From CAMBDR01 sp046597185 (GTDB lineage Bacteria; Pseudomonadota; Gammaproteobacteria; Burkholderiales; Burkholderiaceae_D), in contig JBKJLF010000023.1 in the NCBI GenBank assembly GCA_046597185.1, positions 1-15,319 on the forward strand: a stretch of DNA of 15,319 bases. The letters are read 5' to 3'. How positions within the stretch are numbered: position 1 is the stretch's first letter; each line of letters starts with the position of its first letter. A program made the translations under genes and the position numbers. The notes under the pieces are model-generated. The model made no database searches and had not been told where the DNA came from. It saw only the letters and a list, made by a program, of their open reading frames with translations. Below are positions 1-7,284 of this stretch, piece by piece.

Positions 1-107
1 GCGTAGCACCAACAAGGCTGATAAGCTACCTTGGTTTGGTAGATTTGGTAATCGAATTACCAAATCTACCAAACCAAGGTAGCTTATCAGCCTTGTTGGT
101 GCTACGC
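1..107. repeat. Perfect 52-bp inverted repeat, 3-nt loop, at window edge
   Basis: Bases 1-52 are the exact reverse complement of bases 56-107, with CGA between them. No mismatch was seen along the 52-bp arms. The repeat starts at the first base of the window. A perfect long palindrome with almost no loop is unstable in living cells and is a common product of read fold-back or chimeric assembly at a contig end, so an artefact is the leading explanation. It could instead be a real cruciform or a mobile-element junction. The right arm continues smoothly into unique sequence, so the right arm is probably the authentic copy. Confidence 0.95.
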
Positions 108-362
108 CATCACCCTATATCCAGGGCGGTGGCATTTATTTCTGGCACCCCCCTGATATTCCCGGCACTGGCGAACCATCAAGATTTTGATCTGCCCGAT
201 ATCCTGGAAGCGTATCAGGCCTTTCGCGCGCTTCAAAACAAGCCGGGGCTATATGCAATTGATGATGCAACTATCGCCCGGCACGCGTATTCGTTTCATT
301 TAGCCGCCTATGCAGATGACCTGCAAGGAGGCAGCAGTATGGTTCAAACACGGAAGGTTTGA
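36..362 (+). CDS. Unrecognised ORF, 5' part uncertain because it lies in the palindrome
   Basis: An open frame of 108 codons ends 32 bases before the cobO start. I do not recognise the product. The part outside the palindrome (from about residue 25) has a hydrophobic stretch (AVAFISGTPLIFPAL) followed by a soluble, helix-like tail rich in Ala, Asp and Tyr (for example ILEAYQAFRALQNKPGLYAI). Codon use in the last 60 codons looks genuinely coding. The first 24 codons are written by the inverted repeat and cannot be trusted, so the real gene probably begins upstream of the window. The closeness to cobO suggests co-transcription and perhaps a corrinoid-related role, but this is inference from position only. 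Confidence 0.4.
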   Translation: MVDLVIELPNLPNQGSLSALLVLRHHPISRAVAFISGTPLIFPALANHQDFDLPDILEAYQAFRALQNKPGLYAIDDATIARHAYSFHLAAYADDLQGGSSMVQTRKV

Positions 363-394
363 TATTTAACTCACAGGAAGAAAAAGGATGCGCT

Positions 395-991
395 ATGATA
401 GAAGATTTCGAACTACTAAAAAGAAGAGGCCCTGCCTGCGAAGGCGGGCACCTCGAATCGTCCACACCCGCGCCAAAGGCGATAGAAGGCTTGGTCGTGG
501 TATTCACTGGCAACGGCAAAGGTAAGTCCAGTGCGGCCTTTCACATGGCGCAGCGCGCCGTTGCGGCCAATCAGCAAGTAGGCATCATCCAGTTTTGCGG
601 TGGCTCACCCAAAAGCTGCGAATATACGATGTTGGGCAATAGGCCATTGTGTGATTTTAAAATCTTTGGTTCAGAATGCACCTGGGAAGGTATTGATCGA
701 AACAACGATTTGGCAACGGTCAATCATGCGTGGCAAGAAGCGGTACGCATGATGAGCGACCCCAGCTATGACATGGTGGTATTGGATGAAATTCATCTGC
801 TATTGAAACACAACTACCTGAACCTGAATGATGTCATACGTGCATTGCGCAAGCGCCCAAAAGCCATGCATGTGGTGACGACGGGACGGCATGCGCCATT
901 CGAGTTAATTGATTATGCTGATCTGGTGACGGAAATGCGCGAGGTAAAACCCAAGTTGGCATTGCCGCAGCAAGTCGGGATTGAATTTTAA
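395..991 (+). CDS. cobO: Cob(I)yrinic acid a,c-diamide / corrinoid adenosyltransferase
   Basis: This 198-aa cytoplasmic enzyme of the CobO/BtuR/CobA family moves the 5'-deoxyadenosyl group of ATP onto the cobalt of reduced corrinoids, a step of adenosylcobalamin synthesis or salvage. The P-loop TGNGKGKSS is at residues 38-46, CTWEGIDR at about 95-102, the VVLDEIH acidic strand at 128-134, TGRHAP at 163-168 and the family's C-terminal GIEF at the end. I chose ATG 395 because AAGGA sits 6 bases upstream. A TTG at 359 would add 12 residues and lacks such a site. The length matches the family. The segment before GIEF (VKPKLALPQQV) is shorter and more divergent than the usual VKHPF-type loop. It follows the partial ORF closely and may share a transcript with it. 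Confidence 0.92.
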   Translation: MIEDFELLKRRGPACEGGHLESSTPAPKAIEGLVVVFTGNGKGKSSAAFHMAQRAVAANQQVGIIQFCGGSPKSCEYTMLGNRPLCDFKIFGSECTWEGIDRNNDLATVNHAWQEAVRMMSDPSYDMVVLDEIHLLLKHNYLNLNDVIRALRKRPKAMHVVTTGRHAPFELIDYADLVTEMREVKPKLALPQQVGIEF

Positions 992-1148
992 GGGCTTGCT
1001 GCCCACCCGTTGAGCAGGCGCAAAGTAAATCGGATGACTACTTGTGGCGGCATGCCACGGATAATTTGGCGTCATTATTACCCTGACCACCACGATCCCC
1101 CCCCACCACGCGCCCACGCATTGCACGCGGGGGCGTTTTGAATAATAC

Positions 1149-1478
1149 GTGTATATTGCCCGCCTGAACGAGCACGCCGACCACCCCATCTTCCGCTGGT
1201 ATCCCCCCAATGAAGACTGGCTCCAACCCGGCGAAAAACACAACCGCTACGGTTTGCGCCGTGGCACGATCAAGGTTTGCGTCAACACCGACGCCCCCGG
1301 CATCATGCCCACCACCCTGCGCACCGAATTTGTTCTATTGCGCGAAGCGGCCTTGCAACATGGCGTCACCCGCACCGATGCCGAAAGCTGGCTGGAACGG
1401 CTGCGCTTGTTGGGTCTGAATGAATTCAGGCAAAAACATCAAGCCGTTTGGGTAGCATCCGCGTCTTTATTGGACTGA
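1149..1478 (+). pseudogene. C-terminal remnant of an adenosine-deaminase-family protein
   Basis: The frame encodes 109 residues from a GTG that directly follows an in-frame TAA. HPIFRWYPP, then VCVNTDAPGIMPTTLRTEF at about residues 43-61, then the helical tail GLNEFRQKH match the end of the adenosine/AMP deaminase TIM barrel. In the family the TDDP motif supplies a zinc-binding Asp and an adjacent substrate-binding Asp. Here the first Asp is kept and the second is Ala. The upstream barrel strands with the zinc-binding HxH and the other catalytic residues are absent. The preceding 157 bases (992-1148) are C-rich, carry no recognisable deaminase frame, and otherwise hold nothing I can identify. 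No good ribosome binding site is visible. I read it as a decayed gene end; a free-standing small protein is less likely. Confidence 0.7.
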
Positions 1479-1597
1479 GCATAATCATGATTTCGGCTAT
1501 ACTCGTCGGCCGCCAAATGCACCTGCGAGTTGCTCCGTTCGTCCCGTAAGAACACGTTAGCGATACAAATAAACATAACGGTCGATACACAACAATC

Positions 1598-1626
1598 TGG
1601 TTATTTACCACAAAACCGTTTATACT
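1598..1626 (+). promoter_or_regulatory. Possible sigma70 promoter for the PNPOx-pqi operon
   Basis: TATACT at 1621-1626 is a good -10 element, 37 bases before the ATG at 1663. The matching -35 position, 17 bases upstream (TGGTTA, 1598-1603), is a poor match. Position and base composition fit an operon promoter, but the weak -35 keeps this tentative. Confidence 0.35.
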
Positions 1627-1662
1627 TGAACGCTTCCATCATCCGCCATTCTGGAGGCATTT

Positions 1663-2688
1663 ATGTCCGATCCTTCTACCGCCGCATCTTCCCAGGCACC
1701 TGCATCGCCTTTCCATGCAGGCGAACAAGCCATGCAAATCCGTGCCGGGGTGCGCGAGCAGTTGGAGGGGGTGGGGCAACGCATGATACGCGACCAAATG
1801 CCGGATCAGCATCGCGAATTATTCTCGAAGTTGCCCATGGTGTTGTTGGGTAGCATTGATGCCAATGGCCAGCCCTGGGCCTCGGTATTGGCCCGTGCCA
1901 GCGGCCCGGTTGACGCTGTACTGGGTGCCGCAGCGGGTTCACTCATCACCTCAGCCCACGCCAAACAAGTCGAAATCCACGCCCTGCCCCATCCGGATGA
2001 TCCATTGCACGTCAGTCTGGTCGCCGGCGCACCGCTGGGCATGTTAGGCATCGAGCCACACACGCGCCGCCGCAATCGCATGAATGGTCTGGTTGGCCAG
2101 GTCAACGAGGCCGGGTTTACGATTGAGGTGCAGCAAAGTTTTGGCAATTGCCCCAAATATATTCAGGCGCGCCAGGTCAGTGAAGTGGTTTCCGTAGAGC
2201 AAAGCGCGGAACCCTTGACCCAACATGAAACCGAACTTGATGCAGATATGCAACGCATGATCAGCCAAGCCGACACGTATTTTATCGCCAGCGCCTATAT
2301 GGATGATGCCCCCAATCGCGGCGTGGATGTCTCGCATCGCGGCGGCAAAGCCGGGTTTGTGCGCGTCGATAACGAACGCACCCTCACCGCGCCGGATTTT
2401 ACCGGTAACTTCTTCTTCAATACCCTGGGTAATATTAGCGCTTACCCGCGCGCCGGTTTGTTGTTTATTGATTTCAGCAAAGGCGATGTCTTGTACCTGG
2501 CAGTCGATGCCGAAGTGATTTGGGACGCCGAACAAATCCAGCAATATACCGGCGCACAGCGTTTGATGCGCTATACCGTCAAGCACGCAATCCGCATCAG
2601 CGGCGGTTTGCCTTTGCGTTGGAGCGAGGCGCAATTGTCGCCCGTCTTGTTAGCCACCGGAGCCTGGGGTGATGGTGCCAGCGCTTAA
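1663..2688 (+). CDS. Pyridoxamine 5'-phosphate oxidase-like flavin-binding protein
   Basis: This 341-aa soluble protein belongs to the PNPOx-like split-barrel superfamily, which binds FMN or related flavins; the substrate is unknown. Two barrel-like halves are visible. The first runs over about residues 50-175 (VLLGSIDANGQPWASV, then the family motif FGNCPKYIQAR at 160-170). The second covers about 195-320 (RGVDVSHRGGKAGFVRV at 219-235, FTGNFFFNTLGNI at 246-258 and AEVIWD at 283-288). Some relatives are fused to a ferredoxin-reductase module; that part is absent here. ATG 1663 has GGAGG-like sequence (CTGGAGGC, 1651-1658) just upstream. Its 3' end overlaps the next gene by 17-20 bases, which suggests translational coupling with the pqi genes. 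The functional link to lipid transport is unknown. Confidence 0.85.
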   Translation: MSDPSTAASSQAPASPFHAGEQAMQIRAGVREQLEGVGQRMIRDQMPDQHRELFSKLPMVLLGSIDANGQPWASVLARASGPVDAVLGAAAGSLITSAHAKQVEIHALPHPDDPLHVSLVAGAPLGMLGIEPHTRRRNRMNGLVGQVNEAGFTIEVQQSFGNCPKYIQARQVSEVVSVEQSAEPLTQHETELDADMQRMISQADTYFIASAYMDDAPNRGVDVSHRGGKAGFVRVDNERTLTAPDFTGNFFFNTLGNISAYPRAGLLFIDFSKGDVLYLAVDAEVIWDAEQIQQYTGAQRLMRYTVKHAIRISGGLPLRWSEAQLSPVLLATGAWGDGASA

Positions 2689-3313
2689 ACCCGACCCGGC
2701 CAATGCGCCACAACTGATTGCTTGCCCGGAATGTGATTTATTGCAAACAGAAATCACCCTCCCGACAGGCGGCACCGCTTTGTGCCAGCGCTGCCAGGCG
2801 CATTTGTATCGCCATACGCCCAACGGCCTGGAGCGCTCGCTGGTGTGTACCATTGCCAGCCTGATTTTGTTCTTTTTGGCCAATAGCTTTCCCATTATTG
2901 GGCTGGAAGTGCAAAAAACCCGCAATGCCACCACGCTACTGGGTTCGGTGTACTATTTATTTGATCATCACTTGCAATTGGTGGCGATTTTGGTATTGAT
3001 GACCACCGTCATCATCCCCGCGATTGAATTATTTTCCATGTTGGCGATTTTATTGCCGATACGCCTGGGCCGCGTGCCGCACGGCGTGCGCTGGTTATTT
3101 CGCATGGTGCAATGGAGCCACCCCTGGGGCATGGTGGAAGTGTTTATGTTGGGGATTATCGTTTCCTTGATCCGGGTGTCGGGTTTTGCAGCGGTGGAAC
3201 CGGGCGTGGCGCTATTCTCTTTTGCCGGATTAATCGTGTTAATGACGGTTGGGTCGTATAATTTCAATCGTCGGGAACTATGGGCGGCGGTGGCCGCAAT
3301 CAAGCATGTCTGA
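2669..3313 (+). CDS. pqiA: PqiA-family inner-membrane protein, first single-domain copy
   Basis: This 214-aa integral membrane protein of the paraquat-inducible protein A family would be the inner-membrane partner of the MCE protein PqiB in lipid trafficking across the envelope. A rubredoxin-like zinc ribbon is formed by C19-x2-C22 and C39-x2-C42. Four hydrophobic segments follow at about 58-75, 103-130, 152-170 and 178-196. E. coli PqiA is about 417 aa with two such halves. Here each half is a separate gene, this one being half-size. The start may be GTG 2669 or ATG 2672, since GGAG at 2659-2662 serves either. It overlaps the preceding gene by up to 20 bases and the next by 8. Confidence 0.88.
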   Translation: MMVPALKPDPANAPQLIACPECDLLQTEITLPTGGTALCQRCQAHLYRHTPNGLERSLVCTIASLILFFLANSFPIIGLEVQKTRNATTLLGSVYYLFDHHLQLVAILVLMTTVIIPAIELFSMLAILLPIRLGRVPHGVRWLFRMVQWSHPWGMVEVFMLGIIVSLIRVSGFAAVEPGVALFSFAGLIVLMTVGSYNFNRRELWAAVAAIKHV

Positions 3314-3926
3314 ATTAAGCGCAGCCGAACAAGGTTTAACCCCATGCAGCGCATGTGGGCTGTTGTGCCACGTGCCCAATACGCCTGGCCATATGGTTTG
3401 CCCACGCTGCCATACCCCGATCCGGGTGCGCAAATTGAATAGCATCCGCCGCACCTGGGCGTTTTTATTGGCGGGCTATGTGCTGTATATTCCCGCCAAT
3501 ATATTGCCGATTATGGAAGCGCATTCGCTGCAAGACGCGCAAATCGATACCATTATGAGTGGTGTGATTTATCTTTGGAATGACGGCACCTGGCATTTGG
3601 CCACCATCGTTTTTGTCGCCAGCATTTTGGTGCCCAGCTTTAAACTGATCGGCTTAAGTTGGTTGGTGTACACGGTGCAGCGCGGCGAAACCCGCTGGAA
3701 ACGCCAGCGCCTGCGTTTGTATCGCATCATCGAGGTAATCGGGCGCTGGTCCATGCTCGATATTTATGTGGTCGCCCTGCTGGTGGCTTTGGTACAATTG
3801 CGGCTGTTTGCCAACGTCAAGGCCGGGCCTGCGGTGCTGGCCTTTGGCGCGGTGGTGATTATGACTCTCTTGGCGACCAGCAGTTTTGATCCGCGTTTGA
3901 TTTGGGATGAACAAAAGCATGGCTGA
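3306..3926 (+). CDS. pqiA: PqiA-family inner-membrane protein, second single-domain copy
   Basis: This 206-aa protein is the second half-size PqiA-like protein. It has a zinc ribbon (C14-x2-C17 and C32-x2-C35, with an extra C21), hydrophobic segments at about 50-70, 97-124, 148-167 and 174-191, and the family's C-terminal SFDPRLIWD. It is not a simple duplicate of the first copy. The two match the N- and C-terminal halves of full-length PqiA, so they probably pair in the membrane. ATG 3306 is preferred over an in-frame start at 3249, because the latter would lie deep inside the previous gene. The ATGTCTGA overlap of start and stop gives tight coupling, with no clear ribosome binding site of its own. 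Confidence 0.88.
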   Translation: MSELSAAEQGLTPCSACGLLCHVPNTPGHMVCPRCHTPIRVRKLNSIRRTWAFLLAGYVLYIPANILPIMEAHSLQDAQIDTIMSGVIYLWNDGTWHLATIVFVASILVPSFKLIGLSWLVYTVQRGETRWKRQRLRLYRIIEVIGRWSMLDIYVVALLVALVQLRLFANVKAGPAVLAFGAVVIMTLLATSSFDPRLIWDEQKHG

Positions 3927-5616
3927 ACCAGTTGACTTATCGGGATCAAAGCCGGAAACAAAAGCTGAACCAACGCCGGAATCTGCCGTGCCGCCGGACA
4001 GCGTGCCCCCTGCCCCATTGGTGGCGGCGCATGCCGTGGCGGCACAACCGCGCCAATGGTCGGCCTGGGCGATATGGTTGATTCCTATTGTGGCGGCCCT
4101 GGTTGCGGGCGGCATCATTATTCAATCGATGCTCGAGCGCGGTGGCAATATCAGCATCGAATTCAAAAGCGCCGAAGGGCTGGAGGCGGGTAAAACCAAA
4201 ATTAAATATAAAGATGTGGATATTGGGGATGTGAAAACCATTTCGCTCTCGCCCGACCGTCAAAAAGTCATCGTCACCGCGCAACTGACCAAGGGCAGTG
4301 GCAGTTTAATGCACCAGGATACGGTGTTTTGGGTGGTGCGGCCCCGTATTGGGGTGGGCGGTATTTCGGGTTTGAGCACGCTGTTATCGGGTTCGTATAT
4401 CGGGGTGGATGTGGGTAAATCGGAAGAATTCCGCGAAGATTTTGTCGGGCTGGATTCACCACCGCCGATTATCAACGGCGTGCCGGGTAAAGTGTTTGTG
4501 CTGCATACCGAGCAAATCGGCTCGCTCGATATTGGCGCGCCGCTGTACTTCCGTCATATTCAGGCCGGGCAAGTGATTGCTTACGAGCTGGATAAAAATG
4601 GCCGTGGCGTGAGCTTAAAAATCTTTATCAATGCGCCCTATGATCGTTACGTGCAAAAAAACAGCTTGTTTTGGCATGCCAGCGGGGTCGATATCACGGT
4701 GGATGCGAATGGCTTTAAGGTGCAAACCGAATCCGTCACCACGGTCCTGGCCGGCGGCATCAGCTTTGATACGCCATCCGGGGCGGGGGTGCCAGCGCCG
4801 GTCAACAGTGAATTTGCCCTGTTTGCGAATCGGCAAAAAGCGTTGCAACACCCGGATACCGAAGTGCGTAAGGTGCGCATGTATTTTAATGAATCGGTAC
4901 GGGGTTTGTTGACGGGTGCGCCGGTGGATTTTCGTGGCATTGTGATTGGTGAAGTACAGGGCGTGAGCCTGGAATTTGACGCCAAACAGCGCCAATACCG
5001 CTTCCCGGTGGATATCAACATTTACCCGCAGCGCTTGCGCGGTGAAGGCAGCCCGCCGGAAAGCAGCGAACAATTAATGCAGCGTTTGCTGGGCCACGGT
5101 TTGATGGGTAATGGTTTGCGCGGTCAACTCAAAACCGGTAGTCTGTTGACGGGCATGTTATATGTATCGCTCGACTTTTTCCCCAACGCCCCCAAGCGCA
5201 CCATCAACTGGAAGCAAAACCCGATTGTGCTCGATACCATGCCCGGTGTATTGGACGAATTGCAAACCTCGCTGGTCAGCATCGCCAAAAAGCTGGATCA
5301 ATTGCCGCTTAAAGATATTGGTGATGAATTAAAACAAGCCATTAGCGGCTTGCGCAGCACCCTGGCCAGCGCCGATAAAATGGTGCAGCACGCTGATCGC
5401 GAAACCTTGCCGCAAGTGAGTGCTACGCTGGAACAAGCGCGCAAAACGCTGGCCGGGGTAGAGCGCACGCTGGCCGAAGACAGCCCCACCTTACGCGACA
5501 CCCGCGCCACCTTGCTTGAAGTGCAAAAGGCCGCCGAATCGGTACGCCATTTGGCCGAAGCACTGGAGCGCCACCCCGAGAGTTTATTGCGCGGCAAACC
5601 GGAGGATAAACCATGA
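3919..5616 (+). CDS. pqiB: PqiB-like MCE-domain lipid-transport protein
   Basis: This 565-aa inner-membrane-anchored periplasmic protein is of the MlaD/PqiB family. PqiB proteins stack MCE rings into a channel that reaches towards the outer membrane for phospholipid transfer. After a Pro/Ala-rich cytoplasmic tail there is one membrane segment at about 50-69. Three MCE domains follow at about 76-168, 192-283 and 316-424, then a long heptad-like helical C-terminus at about 447-555. Three MCE domains plus a coiled coil is the expected PqiB layout; YebT-type proteins have seven. ATG 3919 is chosen because the ATGGCTGA overlap with the upstream stop mirrors the previous junction. An in-frame ATG at 3907 would add four residues and cannot be excluded. 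Confidence 0.92.
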   Translation: MAEPVDLSGSKPETKAEPTPESAVPPDSVPPAPLVAAHAVAAQPRQWSAWAIWLIPIVAALVAGGIIIQSMLERGGNISIEFKSAEGLEAGKTKIKYKDVDIGDVKTISLSPDRQKVIVTAQLTKGSGSLMHQDTVFWVVRPRIGVGGISGLSTLLSGSYIGVDVGKSEEFREDFVGLDSPPPIINGVPGKVFVLHTEQIGSLDIGAPLYFRHIQAGQVIAYELDKNGRGVSLKIFINAPYDRYVQKNSLFWHASGVDITVDANGFKVQTESVTTVLAGGISFDTPSGAGVPAPVNSEFALFANRQKALQHPDTEVRKVRMYFNESVRGLLTGAPVDFRGIVIGEVQGVSLEFDAKQRQYRFPVDINIYPQRLRGEGSPPESSEQLMQRLLGHGLMGNGLRGQLKTGSLLTGMLYVSLDFFPNAPKRTINWKQNPIVLDTMPGVLDELQTSLVSIAKKLDQLPLKDIGDELKQAISGLRSTLASADKMVQHADRETLPQVSATLEQARKTLAGVERTLAEDSPTLRDTRATLLEVQKAAESVRHLAEALERHPESLLRGKPEDKP

Positions 5617-6224
5617 CCACCCCAAACCTGTTACGCAAGCTGAGCTATGCCGCTGCGTGTTGGCTGCTGGCCGCTTGTGCCAGCGCCCCCATCCAATTTT
5701 ATACCCTGCACGATGGGCAGGCCGGGTCAGTCGTACAAGTAGCAACGGCAGCAGCAACCGCAGTTGCAACGGCGGCCGGGCAAAATCTGCGGCCCCTCTA
5801 TTTGGCCAGCTTCAGCATACCGGAAAGGGTGGATCGCCCCCAGTTGGTGGTGCGCAAGAGTACCGAGCAAGTGCAAATTCTGGAGCAACAGGTATGGGCC
5901 GAACCACTCAAGCAAGCCTTTAGCCGGGGTTTGGCGGTAGAACTGCGGGGGCAAGGTTTTGATTTGGTAACCAGCCGCGCCGCCGTGCCGCAACTGAGTG
6001 TGGAGGTGTTGAATTTTGAATCCTGGCCGGGTAAAGAGATTTTGCTGGAAGTGCAGTGGCAAGTGAAAGATGCGGATGACAAAGTGCTGTTGCGGCGGGA
6101 AATGAGTTGGCGCGAAACCAATCTTGAGGCGGGTACAGCGGCACTGGTGGCCGCGCATCGCCGCGCCTTGGTGCAATGTGCGGCTGAAATGGCCAAAACC
6201 TTGCGCACCTTGCCTGCGGCGTAA
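5613..6224 (+). CDS. pqiC: PqiC-family outer-membrane lipoprotein
   Basis: This 203-aa lipoprotein is of the PqiC / ABC-transport auxiliary (DUF330-type) family. It has a short basic N-terminus, a hydrophobic signal and the lipobox LAAC with Cys22 as the lipidated residue. PqiC is thought to dock the end of the PqiB channel at the outer membrane. FYTL just after the lipobox, RPQLVVRKS at about 76-84 and a C-terminal region with an MSWRE strand are consistent with the family. The start overlaps the pqiB stop as ATGA, with GGAGG at 5602-5606, so coupling is strong. It is the last gene of the operon. A stretch rich in Ala, Thr and Val at about residues 43-52 looks like a low-complexity insertion. 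Confidence 0.87.
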   Translation: MTTPNLLRKLSYAAACWLLAACASAPIQFYTLHDGQAGSVVQVATAAATAVATAAGQNLRPLYLASFSIPERVDRPQLVVRKSTEQVQILEQQVWAEPLKQAFSRGLAVELRGQGFDLVTSRAAVPQLSVEVLNFESWPGKEILLEVQWQVKDADDKVLLRREMSWRETNLEAGTAALVAAHRRALVQCAAEMAKTLRTLPAA

Positions 6225-6235
6225 GTGGCGTCGCG

Positions 6236-6264
6236 CTGTGCAAGTGCGCACAAGCGTGTAAAAT
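6236..6264 (+). promoter_or_regulatory. Possible promoter for ybeD-lipB
   Basis: TAAAAT at 6259-6264 lies in the 66-base gap before ybeD and could serve as a -10. The sequence 17 bases upstream (CTGTGC, 6236-6241) is a weak -35. The short gap and a new functional group after it make a promoter here plausible. Confidence 0.35.
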
Positions 6265-6290
6265 ACGCGCTTTAAGCTGAGGAATGAAAA

Positions 6291-6566
6291 ATGACAACAC
6301 CGGATGCGCCAGAAAGCCTGATCGAATATCCTTGTGATTTTCCGATCAAGGTGATGTGTATCTCACACGAAACGCTGGTAGAAACCATGTCGGTACTGGT
6401 GGCCGAACACGACCCGGAGTTTCACGCCGGCAAACTCACCACCCGCGCTTCGGCCAAAGGCAATTACCTGAGCTTAACCGTGACAGTGCGCGCCACCAGC
6501 CGGGTTCAGCTTGACAATATCTACCGCGCCTTTTCTGGCCACCCCCTGGTCAAGATGGTGTTATGA
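6291..6566 (+). CDS. ybeD: YbeD-family protein (DUF493)
   Basis: This 91-aa protein has the DUF493/YbeD family pattern: LIEYPCDFPIKVMC near the N-terminus, a central region ending in SLTVTVRATSR, and the C-terminal FSGHPLVKMVL. The fold is ACT-like with two beta-alpha-beta units. The precise function is not established; it almost always sits beside lipB, as in E. coli, and is suspected of a regulatory role. GAGGA at 6279-6283 lies 7 bases before the ATG. Its stop overlaps the lipB start as ATGA, so the two are very likely translated together. Confidence 0.92.
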   Translation: MTTPDAPESLIEYPCDFPIKVMCISHETLVETMSVLVAEHDPEFHAGKLTTRASAKGNYLSLTVTVRATSRVQLDNIYRAFSGHPLVKMVL

Positions 6567-7213
6567 CGCTGTTGCTACGCCAGTTGGGGCAAATCGATTA
6601 TCAAACCAGCTACGACCAAATGCGCGCCTTCACCAATGCGCGCACTGCCGATACGCCGGATGAATTGTGGATCGTCGAGCATGCGCCCGTCTACACCTTG
6701 GGGCTGGCGGCCGACCGCGCGCACTTACACGCGCTGGCGCAGATTGCAAAGCGCGCCATCCCCGTGGTGCAAACCGATCGTGGGGGCGAAGTTACCTACC
6801 ACGGGCCGGGCCAAGTGGTGATTTATTTATTGCTCGACTTACGCCGCCATAAACCAGCCGGCAAATTATTCATCCGTGAATTGGTGCGCCGGATCGAGCA
6901 ATCGATTATCGATGTATTGGCTGGCTATCAAATACAGGGCGAGCGCAAGGAAGGCGCGCCCGGTATTTATTTGGCCACTGGCCCGTGGCAAGGTGCTAAA
7001 ATTGCGGCGCTGGGTTTAAAGGTGCGCGGCAGTGGCTGTACTTATCATGGTTTATCGTTAAATGTCGCCATGGATTTAACCCCGTTTTCCCTGATTAACC
7101 CCTGTGGCTACCCAGGCCTTGCCACGGTGGACATGCAAACCCTGGGCGTGCATGCCGAACTGGCGCAAGTGCAAACGGCGCTGGCGCAACGCCTGACTGA
7201 ATTACTGACTTAA
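6563..7213 (+). CDS. lipB: Octanoyl-ACP:protein octanoyltransferase
   Basis: LipB transfers the octanoyl chain from acyl carrier protein to a lysine of lipoyl domains (EC 2.3.1.181), the first step of endogenous lipoate formation, in the cytoplasm. The 216-aa length is normal. RGGEVTYHGPGQ at about 73-84 is the family signature with His80. K146 in GAKIAALG and C181 in INPCGYPG are the catalytic lysine and cysteine. All expected residues are present, so the enzyme should be active. The ATGA overlap links it to ybeD. lipA follows after a 71-base gap. Confidence 0.96.
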   Translation: MTLLLRQLGQIDYQTSYDQMRAFTNARTADTPDELWIVEHAPVYTLGLAADRAHLHALAQIAKRAIPVVQTDRGGEVTYHGPGQVVIYLLLDLRRHKPAGKLFIRELVRRIEQSIIDVLAGYQIQGERKEGAPGIYLATGPWQGAKIAALGLKVRGSGCTYHGLSLNVAMDLTPFSLINPCGYPGLATVDMQTLGVHAELAQVQTALAQRLTELLT

Positions 7214-7284
7214 TATTGCTGTATGCTGTTTTAACTTGTTTCAAACTATCTTAATTAATCGAACCCAACACCACTGAGTCCATC

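Noticed and set aside
107..190. Second + strand frame reading YIQGGGIYFWHPPDIPG across the start of the partial ORF
   Set aside because: It ends at a TGA near 187 and starts after a stop in the palindrome; the longer frame continuing to 362 is better supported, though a frameshift in this area cannot be excluded.
905..1243. - strand frame over the cobO end and the deaminase remnant
   Set aside because: No family pattern, and it is antisense to well-supported coding sequence.
2044..2634. 196-codon - strand frame opposite the PNPOx-like gene
   Set aside because: A shadow of the real gene; the + strand frame has family motifs and a good start signal.
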